In this document: positions 1-8,546 of the stretch, in pieces | How positions within the stretch are numbered: position 1 is the first letter of the stretch | Layout of the letters: the number at the start of each line of letters is the position of its first letter | Assembly (NCBI GenBank): GCA_902465775.1 | Contig: CABQOJ010000002.1 | Coordinates: forward strand, 1 to 25,103 | DNA length: 25,103 nt | Direction: 5' to 3' | Source of the DNA: an uncultured Porphyromonas sp. | GTDB lineage: Bacteria > Bacteroidota > Bacteroidia > Bacteroidales > Porphyromonadaceae | Notes under the pieces: model-generated | Told to the model about the DNA's origin: nothing | The model's input: only the letters and a program-made list of their open reading frames with translations | The model's database searches: none | Translations under genes and position numbers: made by a program

Positions 1-86
1 AGGCGCTCCTCTTCGCCCTCGTCGTGCTGCTCGTCGTCCAGTTCCAGAGCAGTGGCGTACAGCCCTTCATCTACTTCCAGTTCTAG
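1..86 (+). CDS. 3' end of a probable MBOAT-family O-acyltransferase (partial)
   Basis: The window opens inside a gene. The frame starting at base 3 encodes 27 residues: a hydrophobic helix (ALLFALVVLLVVQFQ), then a tail ending PFIYFQF and a TAG stop at 84-86. In Bacteroidota, MBOAT proteins (AlgI/DltB-like membrane O-acyltransferases that acylate cell-surface polymers) typically end in a final membrane helix followed by a short tail ending in FIYFQF, and this fits. The catalytic His and the rest of the protein lie before the window, so the family call rests only on the C terminus. The substrate is unknown. Confidence 0.6.
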   Translation, partial: ALLFALVVLLVVQFQSSGVQPFIYFQF

Positions 87-257
87 CTAACAGCTAACCA
101 CCGACCCAAACTTCTCGGCAAAAACGAGTTCTGAGATGTTTTGCTTTGATATTTGAGGAAGCGAGAGTCGGAACTCGCTGAGTGTCAAATGAAGTTTTTC
201 GAAGGGCGAAGCGAATTCTGATTTGTAAGACACTTTTTGGGTGAAATATTTGATGTC

Positions 258-421
258 AAATTCAATGGTCTCCTTTCCTAAAGGGAAATCTTTTAATCTG
301 CTTTCTGACGATGACATCAGAGATATTCAGAATCATCTGAACAACAGACCCCGTAAAACACCTAAACTATAAGACACCCACTGAAGTCTTCAAAAACATC
401 ATTCTTGAGAAATTGCATTAG
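258..421 (+). pseudogene. Decayed IS30-family transposase C-terminus (IS remnant)
   Basis: Translated in pieces, this stretch gives NGLL, then FPKGKSFNLLSDDDI, then DIQNHLNNRPRKT, then KTPTEVFKNIILEKLH and a stop at 419-421. This is the typical end of IS30-family transposases (NGLIRxYxPKGTxF, LNNRPRKxLGxKTPxEVF). The pieces lie in different frames, with shifts near 273 and near 368, and an in-frame TAA at 370-372. No upstream DDE catalytic core is visible. A TTGTTGTACTTC stretch at about 457-468 may be what is left of the IS end. The element is dead and truncated. It also explains why the opposite-strand reading frame here is not a gene. Confidence 0.72.
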
Positions 422-456
422 TGGGTGGAATGTACAACTTTACACTGAAATGGATC

Positions 457-489
457 TTGTTGTACTTCTAAGAAAAAAAACTATCTTTG
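457..489 (+). promoter_or_regulatory. Bacteroidota-type promoter candidate
   Basis: TATCTTTG at 482-489 matches the -7 consensus TAnnTTTG exactly, and TTG at 460-462 (also 457-459) lies 19 bases upstream, the usual spacing for the -33 element. It lies just after the IS30 remnant, so it could be an outward-reading promoter left by the element. The next gene on this strand starts at 800, which would leave a leader of about 300 bases. Alternatively it drives a short RNA ending at the 555-575 hairpin. Confidence 0.45.
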
Positions 490-554
490 CCGAAACGCTT
501 AACTAAAACGCATCACCATATGTCAGAAGATAATCCACCCCACTGCTTGCAGTA

Positions 555-575
555 CTAGATCTAATCTAGCTTTTT
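555..575 (+). terminator. Weak terminator-like hairpin
   Basis: CTAGAT-CTA-ATCTAG at 555-569 is a perfect 6-bp stem with a 3-base loop, followed after one C by TTTTT. The stem is short and AT-rich, so termination would be inefficient. A second tiny hairpin (CTGC-TT-GCAG, 543-552) lies immediately before it. Confidence 0.3.
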
Positions 576-799
576 AGGTCTAGAGCACTCCTCGTAAGAG
601 TATGAGCTATGTACTACTCTTGGAGTAAATACCAGCTTCTTGACAATTATCTTTTTGGGGGTTTAACAGTTAGCTTATTGCGATGCGCCCTAGGTATGCC
701 AAGCTACGGCAAGAGTAATACTTTACGATTCTTTTGCCTCAACCATTCTCAAGAAAAGCATCTTCTTGACCACTAAACAACCTCAAGTTTTTATTTCAC
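576..799. other. Non-coding leader before the first surface-protein gene
   Basis: I see no gene here. An imperfect inverted pair (AAGAGTA at about 597 and TACTCTT at about 613) could fold in RNA. TTCTTTTG at 729-736 matches the -7 consensus at 7 of 8 positions and would place a start about 60 bases before the gene at 800, but no -33 TTTG is visible. I recognise no riboswitch fold. Confidence 0.4.
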
Positions 800-2932
800 A
801 TGAAGATATCTAACTGCCTATATGGGCTGTTGTCCATCATCCTTCTAACTAGTGCGACTCTGCAGTCGCAATCACTAGCTTCCCACTCTGATTTTTTTCA
901 GACACAAGGGGAGCAGAGGACACTATATGGTGAGAATCACTTAATACAAGACCACGCCTACAACCTCAGTGTACCTAAGAGACAAACAAGTTATACCCCC
1001 CGAGCTACGGAGGAGTACACTGTATCATTTACGCTAGACCAAACAGCAGAGACTGACAGAATTGCTCTGGCCATCTTTGGGGAAAACCTCCCCGAGTCTA
1101 TCATGCTTCGGAACTTTAGCACTATAGGAGAGGCTAAATGTAAGCTACCAAAGGGCTCTTATACTATGTATGCGTATTATCTATCAAAGGATAATCTGCG
1201 TCACTATGTTGTCTTCAAGGACAATGTTGCCGTCCTGCGTAATATGTCGATTGACTTTAACGTCCAAGACGCCAAGTACCTTACAGAAATCAAATCATAT
1301 GACGAGAAGTCTGTCTTGCTACAGGGAAATGTTGTGCAGGATGGCAAAATCGTGCACTCTGGGAACTGTAAGCACTTGTCGACAGACGTATACTTCCTCC
1401 ATAACAAGCTAGGGTGTCTTATGACTTCATTCAACAAGTTCTACAGCCCTGACTATAACTATGGTATTTATACTAACGACTTTGGAGATAACATCTCCTT
1501 AGGAGCCACAGTCAAAGGCATCAAAAGCGAAGATGGTTCTCGCTACTTCCTCTCCTATAGTAGCGATAAGGCTGGTCAAGTGCTTAAGAACGATCCTAAG
1601 AACTACGCTCAAGCGAAGCAACGCTTTACACCAACGAAAATAGGAAAAGGATATACCTCCATCGCCTCTCCTGCTTATAACGTCTGGAGTGTGTATGACT
1701 CAGGCGCACTGTCACACGTCTTGATGTTTGACTACGAGTTCATTCTACAAGACAAGAACGTCTCCTTTTGGTATGACCTACCCAAGAGTAAGGATGGTCG
1801 GTTTACGACCCTAGTCGCCCCAGCCTTCCTAGATCAGCGAACAGTCATCCCCTCCGTACAAGGTGAGGCTAAATACGACTACAGATATCTAGTCGGACTT
1901 CCTATCCGTGGTAATGCTCAAGGCACGGAGTATGTAGACTTTGGCTATGGTCTGTGGTATGGCTATGCCATGCTTCCTGATGGTCGTCAGAGCATCTATC
2001 CTGGACATCCCGTTTTCTCTTTTACGGAAAAGCAAGGGGAGTTTGAGTATGGCAACAGTTGCCCAATACTATCGATTATTACGATCCCCAACGGGAAGAC
2101 ACTACTCCTAAGCTATACTTACCTAGGACGCTACGGAGAGGTCCGAGAGACAGATGCCAAAGAGGAGTCTACGCTGCAACAAAATAGAGATGTTCAGGGA
2201 GATGTCGTACACCATGTCATCAAAAACACCAACGTCCAGGTAGACAACCTTGCTGGATACAACATCACCACACTGGACTACAATACGAGTCGAAGTGACT
2301 TCACACCGCCTGTCCTTCAGATGTTGAGATTCGTCAATGCTGAGGGGGAGATCACAGATCGCTTTGACAGTGGCACAGAGGGTTACGTAGAGTTTGCAGC
2401 AGGAGACTTTGACCATGTTGACAATGACAAGGGGCTGGGATATTGGAGCTGTAAGCAGCAGAATGTGACAGCGACCCTTTATTACGCAGAGCATGGCACC
2501 GACAGCTGGCACCCCCTAGAGATAGCGTCAAAGCCAGAGCACTACTGGGCGCAAGGATTTGGAGACTTCTTTCGAGGAGCTCTGTCCGAAGTCGCTGGTG
2601 AGGGCGGCTGGTTTGACCTAAAGGTTGAGCTGAAGGACCTTTCTGACAATAAGCAGACACAAGTCCTATCACCAGCCTTTTTCATTCAGAATCCTACGGC
2701 TATCTCCCCTCTCTTGAGCAAGGAGGATGTCAAGCTGAAGCTTGAAGAAAGTAATCTGCAGGTCATAGGACTGACGAATCCTCAAGTTACGATCTATGAC
2801 AATGCCGGTGTGATCCTGATAGACATGCGCGGCAATAGTGTGCCTGTCGCTAGCCTTACCGATGGCACATATCTAGTCAAGATCGCTGGCGATGGTAAGA
2901 CTTACATCAAGAAGCTTCTTATATCTCACTAA
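800..2932 (+). CDS. T9SS-exported surface protein of unknown function (710 aa)
   Basis: Residues 1 to about 27 form a signal peptide (basic start, hydrophobic GLLSIILLTSATL core). The body is rich in Tyr, Gly and Asp and probably all-beta. At about 500-640 there is an Ig-like stretch starting TPPVLQMLRFVNAEG that ends with WFDLKVELKDLSDN and SPAFFIQ. The last 70 or so residues resemble a type-A T9SS sorting domain: QVTIYDNAGVILIDM, then LTDGTYLVKIAGDG, then a KKLLISH end. The protein should therefore cross the outer membrane and be anchored or released at the surface. I see no protease, glycosidase or thioredoxin signature. It is the first gene of a probable operon, with the next gene 17 bases downstream. 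The start at 800 gives the complete signal peptide. Confidence 0.85.
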   Translation: MKISNCLYGLLSIILLTSATLQSQSLASHSDFFQTQGEQRTLYGENHLIQDHAYNLSVPKRQTSYTPRATEEYTVSFTLDQTAETDRIALAIFGENLPESIMLRNFSTIGEAKCKLPKGSYTMYAYYLSKDNLRHYVVFKDNVAVLRNMSIDFNVQDAKYLTEIKSYDEKSVLLQGNVVQDGKIVHSGNCKHLSTDVYFLHNKLGCLMTSFNKFYSPDYNYGIYTNDFGDNISLGATVKGIKSEDGSRYFLSYSSDKAGQVLKNDPKNYAQAKQRFTPTKIGKGYTSIASPAYNVWSVYDSGALSHVLMFDYEFILQDKNVSFWYDLPKSKDGRFTTLVAPAFLDQRTVIPSVQGEAKYDYRYLVGLPIRGNAQGTEYVDFGYGLWYGYAMLPDGRQSIYPGHPVFSFTEKQGEFEYGNSCPILSIITIPNGKTLLLSYTYLGRYGEVRETDAKEESTLQQNRDVQGDVVHHVIKNTNVQVDNLAGYNITTLDYNTSRSDFTPPVLQMLRFVNAEGEITDRFDSGTEGYVEFAAGDFDHVDNDKGLGYWSCKQQNVTATLYYAEHGTDSWHPLEIASKPEHYWAQGFGDFFRGALSEVAGEGGWFDLKVELKDLSDNKQTQVLSPAFFIQNPTAISPLLSKEDVKLKLEESNLQVIGLTNPQVTIYDNAGVILIDMRGNSVPVASLTDGTYLVKIAGDGKTYIKKLLISH

Positions 2933-2949
2933 TTACTAATGCATAATAT

Positions 2950-4044
2950 ATGATACTAGCGAGTCATAAGAAGGTTATCTCCTTACTAGGCTTAATAGGT
3001 TTCATCTCTTGTTGTATCCTCTACTCGTGTGACAGAGACAACACTGTCCCAGAGTCAGAAGATGATGCTACTATCGAGCTATCTGAATCGGATATAACGA
3101 TAAAGATGGGACAAGACAGGCAGATCAGCCTTCTAAAAGGACAGATATACTCACACCAAGTAGCCCCTTCAGACATCCTGTCGATTACCTATACACAGGG
3201 AGGTAAAGTGGTCGACATACACCCGATGAAGGTCGGTCAGTGTAAGGTGCTACTCTGCAACAAAAAGGGGACTCAGACCGAACTTCACGTGTCTGTCGTC
3301 GATGGTCCTTCACGCCCTACAGCTTTGGAGTATATCGCTCCTTATAATATAGCTCAGGATGGAGTCTCTTTTGATAAGAGTGGATTCCCAGAGAGCTCAG
3401 CTCTTCTGACTTGGGCAGAAGCCAAGGGCAGATTTTCTGAGGTCACTATCGATGGGCAGAAGTGGCACCTCCCTACAGAAAAGGAATGGCTTGCAGTCAC
3501 TTCGGAGTTTCCTAACATAGCTTACTATGGCAAGAAAGACACGCTGAGAGAAGACGTGACCGAGCAAGTTCTAATCAACGGAGTAAATGTGGTAGGTGCT
3601 TCTGACTTCTTTAACACGACGGTGGGAATTACCTACGCAGTCAGGTTTAAGGGTACAGACTATTGCTCTGCGTGGCGATACTCTTATGAGCGATACATGG
3701 ACAAGGAGCATAAGTTTAGCAACAAGCTTGTTATCACTGCTCGTCCTATAGATCCCAACTTGGCTATAAGTGCCGAGAGGGACTTGACGCAAGCATCCTT
3801 TTGGAAGCAAGAGAGTAGTCTCAATAAGACGATCGAGCTACCTGCTACGGGTTGCATCAAGATGGAGGAAAATCCCAATGCAGTCTTCAAGCAAGGTGAA
3901 TCAGGCTTTTATTGGGCTTCAGATCTCTATGAGATAGATGGGGGAGCGTATCCCAACATCTTTTACTTCAACTCCATGTATGTCCTACCTAGTTACTACA
4001 AGCATCCTAACGATAGGTTTGCCGTTCGACTATTCAAAAACTAA
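2950..4044 (+). CDS. Lipoprotein with FGE-sulfatase / C-type-lectin-like domain (364 aa)
   Basis: The N-terminus has a hydrophobic stretch and a lipobox ending ILYSC, which makes Cys27 the likely lipidated residue (Cys21 or Cys22 are less likely). Residues about 40-118 look like a small Ig-like (Big_2-type) domain. Residues about 125-364 carry WHLPTEKEWLAV and, near the end, GFYWASDLYE and RFAVRLFKN. These are the hallmarks of the formylglycine-generating-enzyme / Fibrobacter-paralogous-domain fold common in Bacteroidota surface lipoproteins, usually a binding rather than a catalytic fold. It sits 17 bases after one T9SS cargo gene and 20 bases before another, so the three are probably co-transcribed. 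The ligand is unknown. The middle segment, residues 190-300, is not recognised. Confidence 0.72.
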   Translation: MILASHKKVISLLGLIGFISCCILYSCDRDNTVPESEDDATIELSESDITIKMGQDRQISLLKGQIYSHQVAPSDILSITYTQGGKVVDIHPMKVGQCKVLLCNKKGTQTELHVSVVDGPSRPTALEYIAPYNIAQDGVSFDKSGFPESSALLTWAEAKGRFSEVTIDGQKWHLPTEKEWLAVTSEFPNIAYYGKKDTLREDVTEQVLINGVNVVGASDFFNTTVGITYAVRFKGTDYCSAWRYSYERYMDKEHKFSNKLVITARPIDPNLAISAERDLTQASFWKQESSLNKTIELPATGCIKMEENPNAVFKQGESGFYWASDLYEIDGGAYPNIFYFNSMYVLPSYYKHPNDRFAVRLFKN

Positions 4045-4064
4045 ACATCAAAACAAACATCAAT

Positions 4065-7000
4065 ATGAGACCAATAGACACCAATAGGGTTTGCAAATCC
4101 TTACTTCTAGCATTCCTTATGCTTTTCGTCCCTACTCTGACGATAGCTGTCAATGCTGTATCCTACAGGAGTAATCTCGGGAGCAAGACCGATCCCACTC
4201 GTTCTGAAGGGGCTGTCCTAAAGGGGCCTGAAGATGTAATCTTCGTGGCGCCCGAAGGTACTGTCAGTACTTACTACATGGACTTAAGAGTCCATGATCC
4301 GGCCGTGGGTTACATAAATGAGTATCACAACAAGGTAAAAGTCACATTCTGTGAGAATGGAGACGTTTACATGCCCAACATGTTGTTCCGCAACAGCATA
4401 AAGGGACTAATGAAAGGTAAGCTGAATGACGCTAAAGACAGAATCACCTTTCAGAATAAGATGATCATAGGTTGGGGAGCAAATAAACAGAAGTACTACT
4501 ACCTTAGAGCCTGTGATGCTAGTGGAGTGCTCTCTACCAAGGATGAGTTTACGTTTGTCATTGACAAGACGAGTGGCACGATAAGCGGAGAAGATGGTCT
4601 GTATCTGGCTCTATACTTCGGAGATGATGTCTCAGAGTATTATGCGATTGCTGGAGATTTTAAATATACTCCTCAGGAGAATGTAGATAAGCAAGTAGAT
4701 TCCTACGACTTCAGCTACACGAAAGCCGATGACGAAGGGACTGTGTTGAACAGTAAAGCAAAAGGTTATTTTGAGGGAAGAGACTTCTATGTCAAGGGGA
4801 TGAATCAAAAATATCCCGAAGCTTGGATGAAGGGTACGCTGACAGATGATTCTAACGTAAAGTTTCTGTCACATCAGATGGCTTTCGTCATGAAGAATGA
4901 TGACCCTATTGTTATGATAGCGGTCTCAAAAGATGCAACCGGTAAGTATACTTTTCAAGAAGGCTTTGAATTGGCATATGATCAGACGGCACACACATTG
5001 AAGGGACTGTCTGGAAGCGATCTTATCATGGCCAATGTTTATCTCAACGAAGACCAAACTACTGACGTATATCAAGTATACAACAACTTGAGTCTTACCC
5101 TTAAGCCACTTAAACCAGCAACGCCTAAAGATCCTACGTTTTATAGCTTTTCTGCCAGTGATAAAGAATTTACCTTTGTCCTTCCATCAGAAGATGTCAA
5201 TGGAGAGGCCTTAGATACCGACTTCATGACATTTAGAGTCTTTATGGATGGCAAGCCATATACGTTCACAAAGAAGTCGTATCCCAAACTAAAGAGCGAC
5301 GAAGACCTTTTAGACATACCCTTTGCATTTCATGACTACAACACGATCTACAGTAGTAAATTCAAGCGGTATATCTATTTCAATGACATACCAGAAGGAA
5401 CGGAGACTCTTGGCGTTGAGGTCAAGTACGAGGTTAAAGGCGTCACTAATAAGTCAAAACAATTAGTCTACAATATCAAGACCAATACGTCTAGCTACTC
5501 TGGCAATGAGATTGAGAATAGAGCTGTCTTCCTCTTCTCGGCAAAGAGTCAGGCGAAAGCCTCCCTGCACATGGAGTTCGTCGATCCGCAGCAGACCGTC
5601 CGCATCGACTGGGGCGAAGGCAATGGGATCGAGGATGTTACTCTCGACGAAAATGGCAACGTCAACCACACCTTTAGCAAAGATGTAGAGGACTATCATG
5701 TCGTCACTGTAGATGTAGCCAATGTGAAGATACTCTCGGGTGGGGACGACTATGAGGGTATTCCTATTGGAGTACGAGAAGTAAATGCTCCGCAGCTGAC
5801 CGACTTCTCCATCTCTAATGCCTTGATTGCGACTCCAGACATTGACTTCTCACACCTCTCTAAGCTAGAGGCAGTCTCCTTCAATGCTATATCTTCTTTT
5901 GTAGCTCCTAGCTCATTAGTATCGTTTAGCATGTCTCGTAGTACAGTAGCAGGTGCACCCTATCTGACTAGCATAGATCTGACACGCGCCAAGGGTCTCA
6001 AGAAGCTACAGATATACCAAGCATCACACATGCTTAAGGAGATTGACTTAACGCAAAACAAAGAGCTTACGTCCCTAATGATCTCAGGTTCTTCTAACCT
6101 CTCAATGAAGCCAACTCTAACAACAATAAAGGGAGTAAAGGAGCTGAAGAACCTCACCTACTGCGATCTCCAATACAATGCACTAGATTTTTGCAATCTG
6201 ATATCCAATCAGCCTAAAGCCGCTAGTCAGTATGTCTTCCAGTACGACAATCAGCGATTTGCTATACCTGAGGACAAAGTCGGAATCGCAAAGGTTGACT
6301 TATCGTATCTATATGAGATAAGCGATGGACTCATAGAGGGCACTCATCAGTCTACGTATGATTGGTACCTCGCTCCTGAGACCGAGTATGACCCGCTCTC
6401 TTACCTAGTAGATCCTTCATACTATGAAGAGCAAAATGGAGTCTTTACCTTCAAGCCTGGGGCTTTTGGCGAAGGGGTACAACGAGCTAAAATCGTATGT
6501 AAGATTAGCAACGACGCCTATCCATCTTACTCTAACTCCTACTCTGCACCTATAACTGTATCTCTTGTAGACGACAATCACTGTTTCTACGTGATTGATG
6601 GAGCTTACGCATCGTATGTAGAGCCCTCTTACGAAGCCTACACAGAGAAAGAGGAGAATGGCCAGTGGGTCTTCGACAAGAGGATAGACAACGGAGACAA
6701 GGTTGAGCCAGGGACTCATGTAGCAGTCAAAGCTGTATGGGACTATGAAATGATTATCGACAACTGGACCATCAATGGCAAAGTGGTCACAGACCCTGCT
6801 GCTGAGGACAAGCCGTTTAGAGGAGCCACGCTTCGATTTGTTATGCCAGACGAGGGTTCTGTTGAAGTTGTCCCCAACTTTACAGCCATAAAGGTCTCAT
6901 GGAAAATCATTGCTCCAGATGGAGTGACAGATGAAGAGCTAGACAAATTCGCTATCCATGTCACTAAGACACAAAACGGTAAAAAGGAGATTGTGTCTGG

Positions 7001-8342
7001 TCAGCGCATAGGCTCTCTGTACGGCTCAGATACAAACTGTGCTGATGCTCTATTTACATTTGAGGCATCTTGTCCTAATGGGTACAAGGTGGACAAGTGG
7101 TTTGTTAACGGTATCAAGCAGGAGAGCACAGATGCTACGCTGAGCTATCAAACAGATCCATACGAGTACCAACTGAAGGTTGAGGTCAAGTTCCAGACTG
7201 AAATCAAGCGCTATGCCGTAAGCCTCTCAGCAGATCCTTCAGACTATGCTCAAAGTACTCTTCTTAAGATCAAAAATGATAGTGGAGCATTTGAAGATCT
7301 AACCACAGAGTTTGTATACGATGGAAGTACTGTACGGGCATATGTCAAGCCTATAGACGTTTGCAAGATAGACAAGTTTGTCGTCAATGGAAGCGACTTC
7401 CAAGGCACCATAGTAGATGCTGGCACCGATGGACAATACATTGAGCTGTCCATAAATAAGGACACAGATATTGTGGCAAAGATGCTACATACGCACGATG
7501 TCATAACCTTCGCTCCTAAGGGCGATAATGCTACTGCAGCAAAGGCTGAGATTATTGTCACAAAGCAGGAGAAAGACGATGCAGGTAACTGGATTGATGG
7601 CGAGTCTGTCAAAAGTGGTGACCACCTAGCACCAGGGCAACGAGTCAAGGTGCTTGCTAAGTATGACAAGCGCTTTATCATCAAGAACTGGGTAGTCAAT
7701 GGTACTACATGGACAGACTCCTCTGCAGGGGGTGTGGCCGAGGTATCGTATGACAACCCCATATTCCTAGAGATGCCTAGCAAGGGCGATCTGAACATAG
7801 CTGTAGAGCTCGAAAGAGCTAATATGGTATGCTTCTTAACAATCCCCGAGGGTGTTGCTGATGGGGATAAGGATAAGTTCTCACTAACTGTCAGTCTAGA
7901 CGGCAAGGCCCTAAGAGGACAAGAGATGAGTCCTGGAGTAAAGGCTTACCACGTAGAGGGCATAGAGGGTAAGACCTTCAAGTGTGAAGCCAAGGCTATG
8001 TCAGGATATATTCCACAGTGGACTGTCGATGGCAATAAGATATCTGAAAGTGACTTCACCATAGATGTGACGGCAAAGAGAAATCTCACCATTCGTCTTG
8101 AGTTTGTCAAGGACAATGCCGTAGAGCAAATCTCCCAAGAAGTATCCGTCTATGGAGGAAACGGACAGATAACTATTGTAGCTCCCAGCCTAAGTCATTA
8201 CACCATCTACGATGTAAATGGTGCATTGATGACACAAGGCAGTATCGGAGCTTATACATCAGAGCAGATATCTGTCATCAGAGGAATATACGTTGTCGTT
8301 GTCAATGGAGTGTCTTACAAGATCTCTGTTGATATAGACTAA
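4065..8342 (+). CDS. Giant T9SS cargo with leucine-rich repeats and five InlB-B-like repeats (1425 aa)
   Basis: After a signal peptide (1 to about 31), residues 32-350 form a beta-rich region with many Asp and Tyr, unrecognised. A PKD-like motif RIDWGEGNG is at 513-521. Leucine-rich repeats occupy about 575-705, for example SKLEAVSFN, LTSIDLTRAKGLKKLQI and LKEIDLTQNKELTSLMI. From about 860 to 1345 there are five divergent InlB B-repeat units centred on the motif [WF]x[VI][ND]G: W901, W1012, F1105, W1209 and W1319, about 93-111 residues apart. The last 70 residues are a type-A T9SS sorting domain (HYTIYDVNGALMTQG, then RGIYVVVVNG). The architecture suggests an elongated surface adhesin or ligand-binding protein. 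It is the third gene of the cluster and is followed by a strong hairpin. Confidence 0.85.
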   Translation: MRPIDTNRVCKSLLLAFLMLFVPTLTIAVNAVSYRSNLGSKTDPTRSEGAVLKGPEDVIFVAPEGTVSTYYMDLRVHDPAVGYINEYHNKVKVTFCENGDVYMPNMLFRNSIKGLMKGKLNDAKDRITFQNKMIIGWGANKQKYYYLRACDASGVLSTKDEFTFVIDKTSGTISGEDGLYLALYFGDDVSEYYAIAGDFKYTPQENVDKQVDSYDFSYTKADDEGTVLNSKAKGYFEGRDFYVKGMNQKYPEAWMKGTLTDDSNVKFLSHQMAFVMKNDDPIVMIAVSKDATGKYTFQEGFELAYDQTAHTLKGLSGSDLIMANVYLNEDQTTDVYQVYNNLSLTLKPLKPATPKDPTFYSFSASDKEFTFVLPSEDVNGEALDTDFMTFRVFMDGKPYTFTKKSYPKLKSDEDLLDIPFAFHDYNTIYSSKFKRYIYFNDIPEGTETLGVEVKYEVKGVTNKSKQLVYNIKTNTSSYSGNEIENRAVFLFSAKSQAKASLHMEFVDPQQTVRIDWGEGNGIEDVTLDENGNVNHTFSKDVEDYHVVTVDVANVKILSGGDDYEGIPIGVREVNAPQLTDFSISNALIATPDIDFSHLSKLEAVSFNAISSFVAPSSLVSFSMSRSTVAGAPYLTSIDLTRAKGLKKLQIYQASHMLKEIDLTQNKELTSLMISGSSNLSMKPTLTTIKGVKELKNLTYCDLQYNALDFCNLISNQPKAASQYVFQYDNQRFAIPEDKVGIAKVDLSYLYEISDGLIEGTHQSTYDWYLAPETEYDPLSYLVDPSYYEEQNGVFTFKPGAFGEGVQRAKIVCKISNDAYPSYSNSYSAPITVSLVDDNHCFYVIDGAYASYVEPSYEAYTEKEENGQWVFDKRIDNGDKVEPGTHVAVKAVWDYEMIIDNWTINGKVVTDPAAEDKPFRGATLRFVMPDEGSVEVVPNFTAIKVSWKIIAPDGVTDEELDKFAIHVTKTQNGKKEIVSGQRIGSLYGSDTNCADALFTFEASCPNGYKVDKWFVNGIKQESTDATLSYQTDPYEYQLKVEVKFQTEIKRYAVSLSADPSDYAQSTLLKIKNDSGAFEDLTTEFVYDGSTVRAYVKPIDVCKIDKFVVNGSDFQGTIVDAGTDGQYIELSINKDTDIVAKMLHTHDVITFAPKGDNATAAKAEIIVTKQEKDDAGNWIDGESVKSGDHLAPGQRVKVLAKYDKRFIIKNWVVNGTTWTDSSAGGVAEVSYDNPIFLEMPSKGDLNIAVELERANMVCFLTIPEGVADGDKDKFSLTVSLDGKALRGQEMSPGVKAYHVEGIEGKTFKCEAKAMSGYIPQWTVDGNKISESDFTIDVTAKRNLTIRLEFVKDNAVEQISQEVSVYGGNGQITIVAPSLSHYTIYDVNGALMTQGSIGAYTSEQISVIRGIYVVVVNGVSYKISVDID

Positions 8343-8353
8343 GTCGAGTACAC

Positions 8354-8387
8354 AAGTAAGTCGGGGTGATCTCACTCCGACTTACTT
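8354..8387 (+). terminator. Hairpin terminator after the giant cargo gene
   Basis: AAGTAAGTCGG at 8354-8364 pairs perfectly with CCGACTTACTT at 8377-8387 (11 bp), and the loop can extend the stem by GTG/CAC. It starts 11 bases after the stop codon. There is no clear run of T downstream, so it may act as an RNA 3' end stabiliser or a partial terminator rather than a classical intrinsic terminator. Confidence 0.65.
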
Positions 8388-8546
8388 ATCTTCACTCTGA
8401 TCGGATGCGCCAAGAGAGCACAGCCTATCACAGAGGTCATCGTAAGAGTCGACGTGCAGTGCTTTAGTATAGACATTTGCTAGAGTGTCGTACCTCTTTT
8501 GTCTCTCTGTGTCGTTTCCGTGTCAAACTATTACTTTGAAAAGAAC

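Noticed and set aside
87..317. Minus-strand open frame of 76 codons
   Set aside because: It runs antisense to the IS30 remnant at its 5' end, has no recognisable domain or start signal, and ends against the 3' end of the acyltransferase gene; judged to be chance.
7250..7906. Minus-strand open frame of 218 codons inside the giant cargo gene
   Set aside because: It lies wholly antisense to a well-supported coding region with repeat domains in frame; its Ser/Leu/Thr-rich translation shows no domain or signal peptide.
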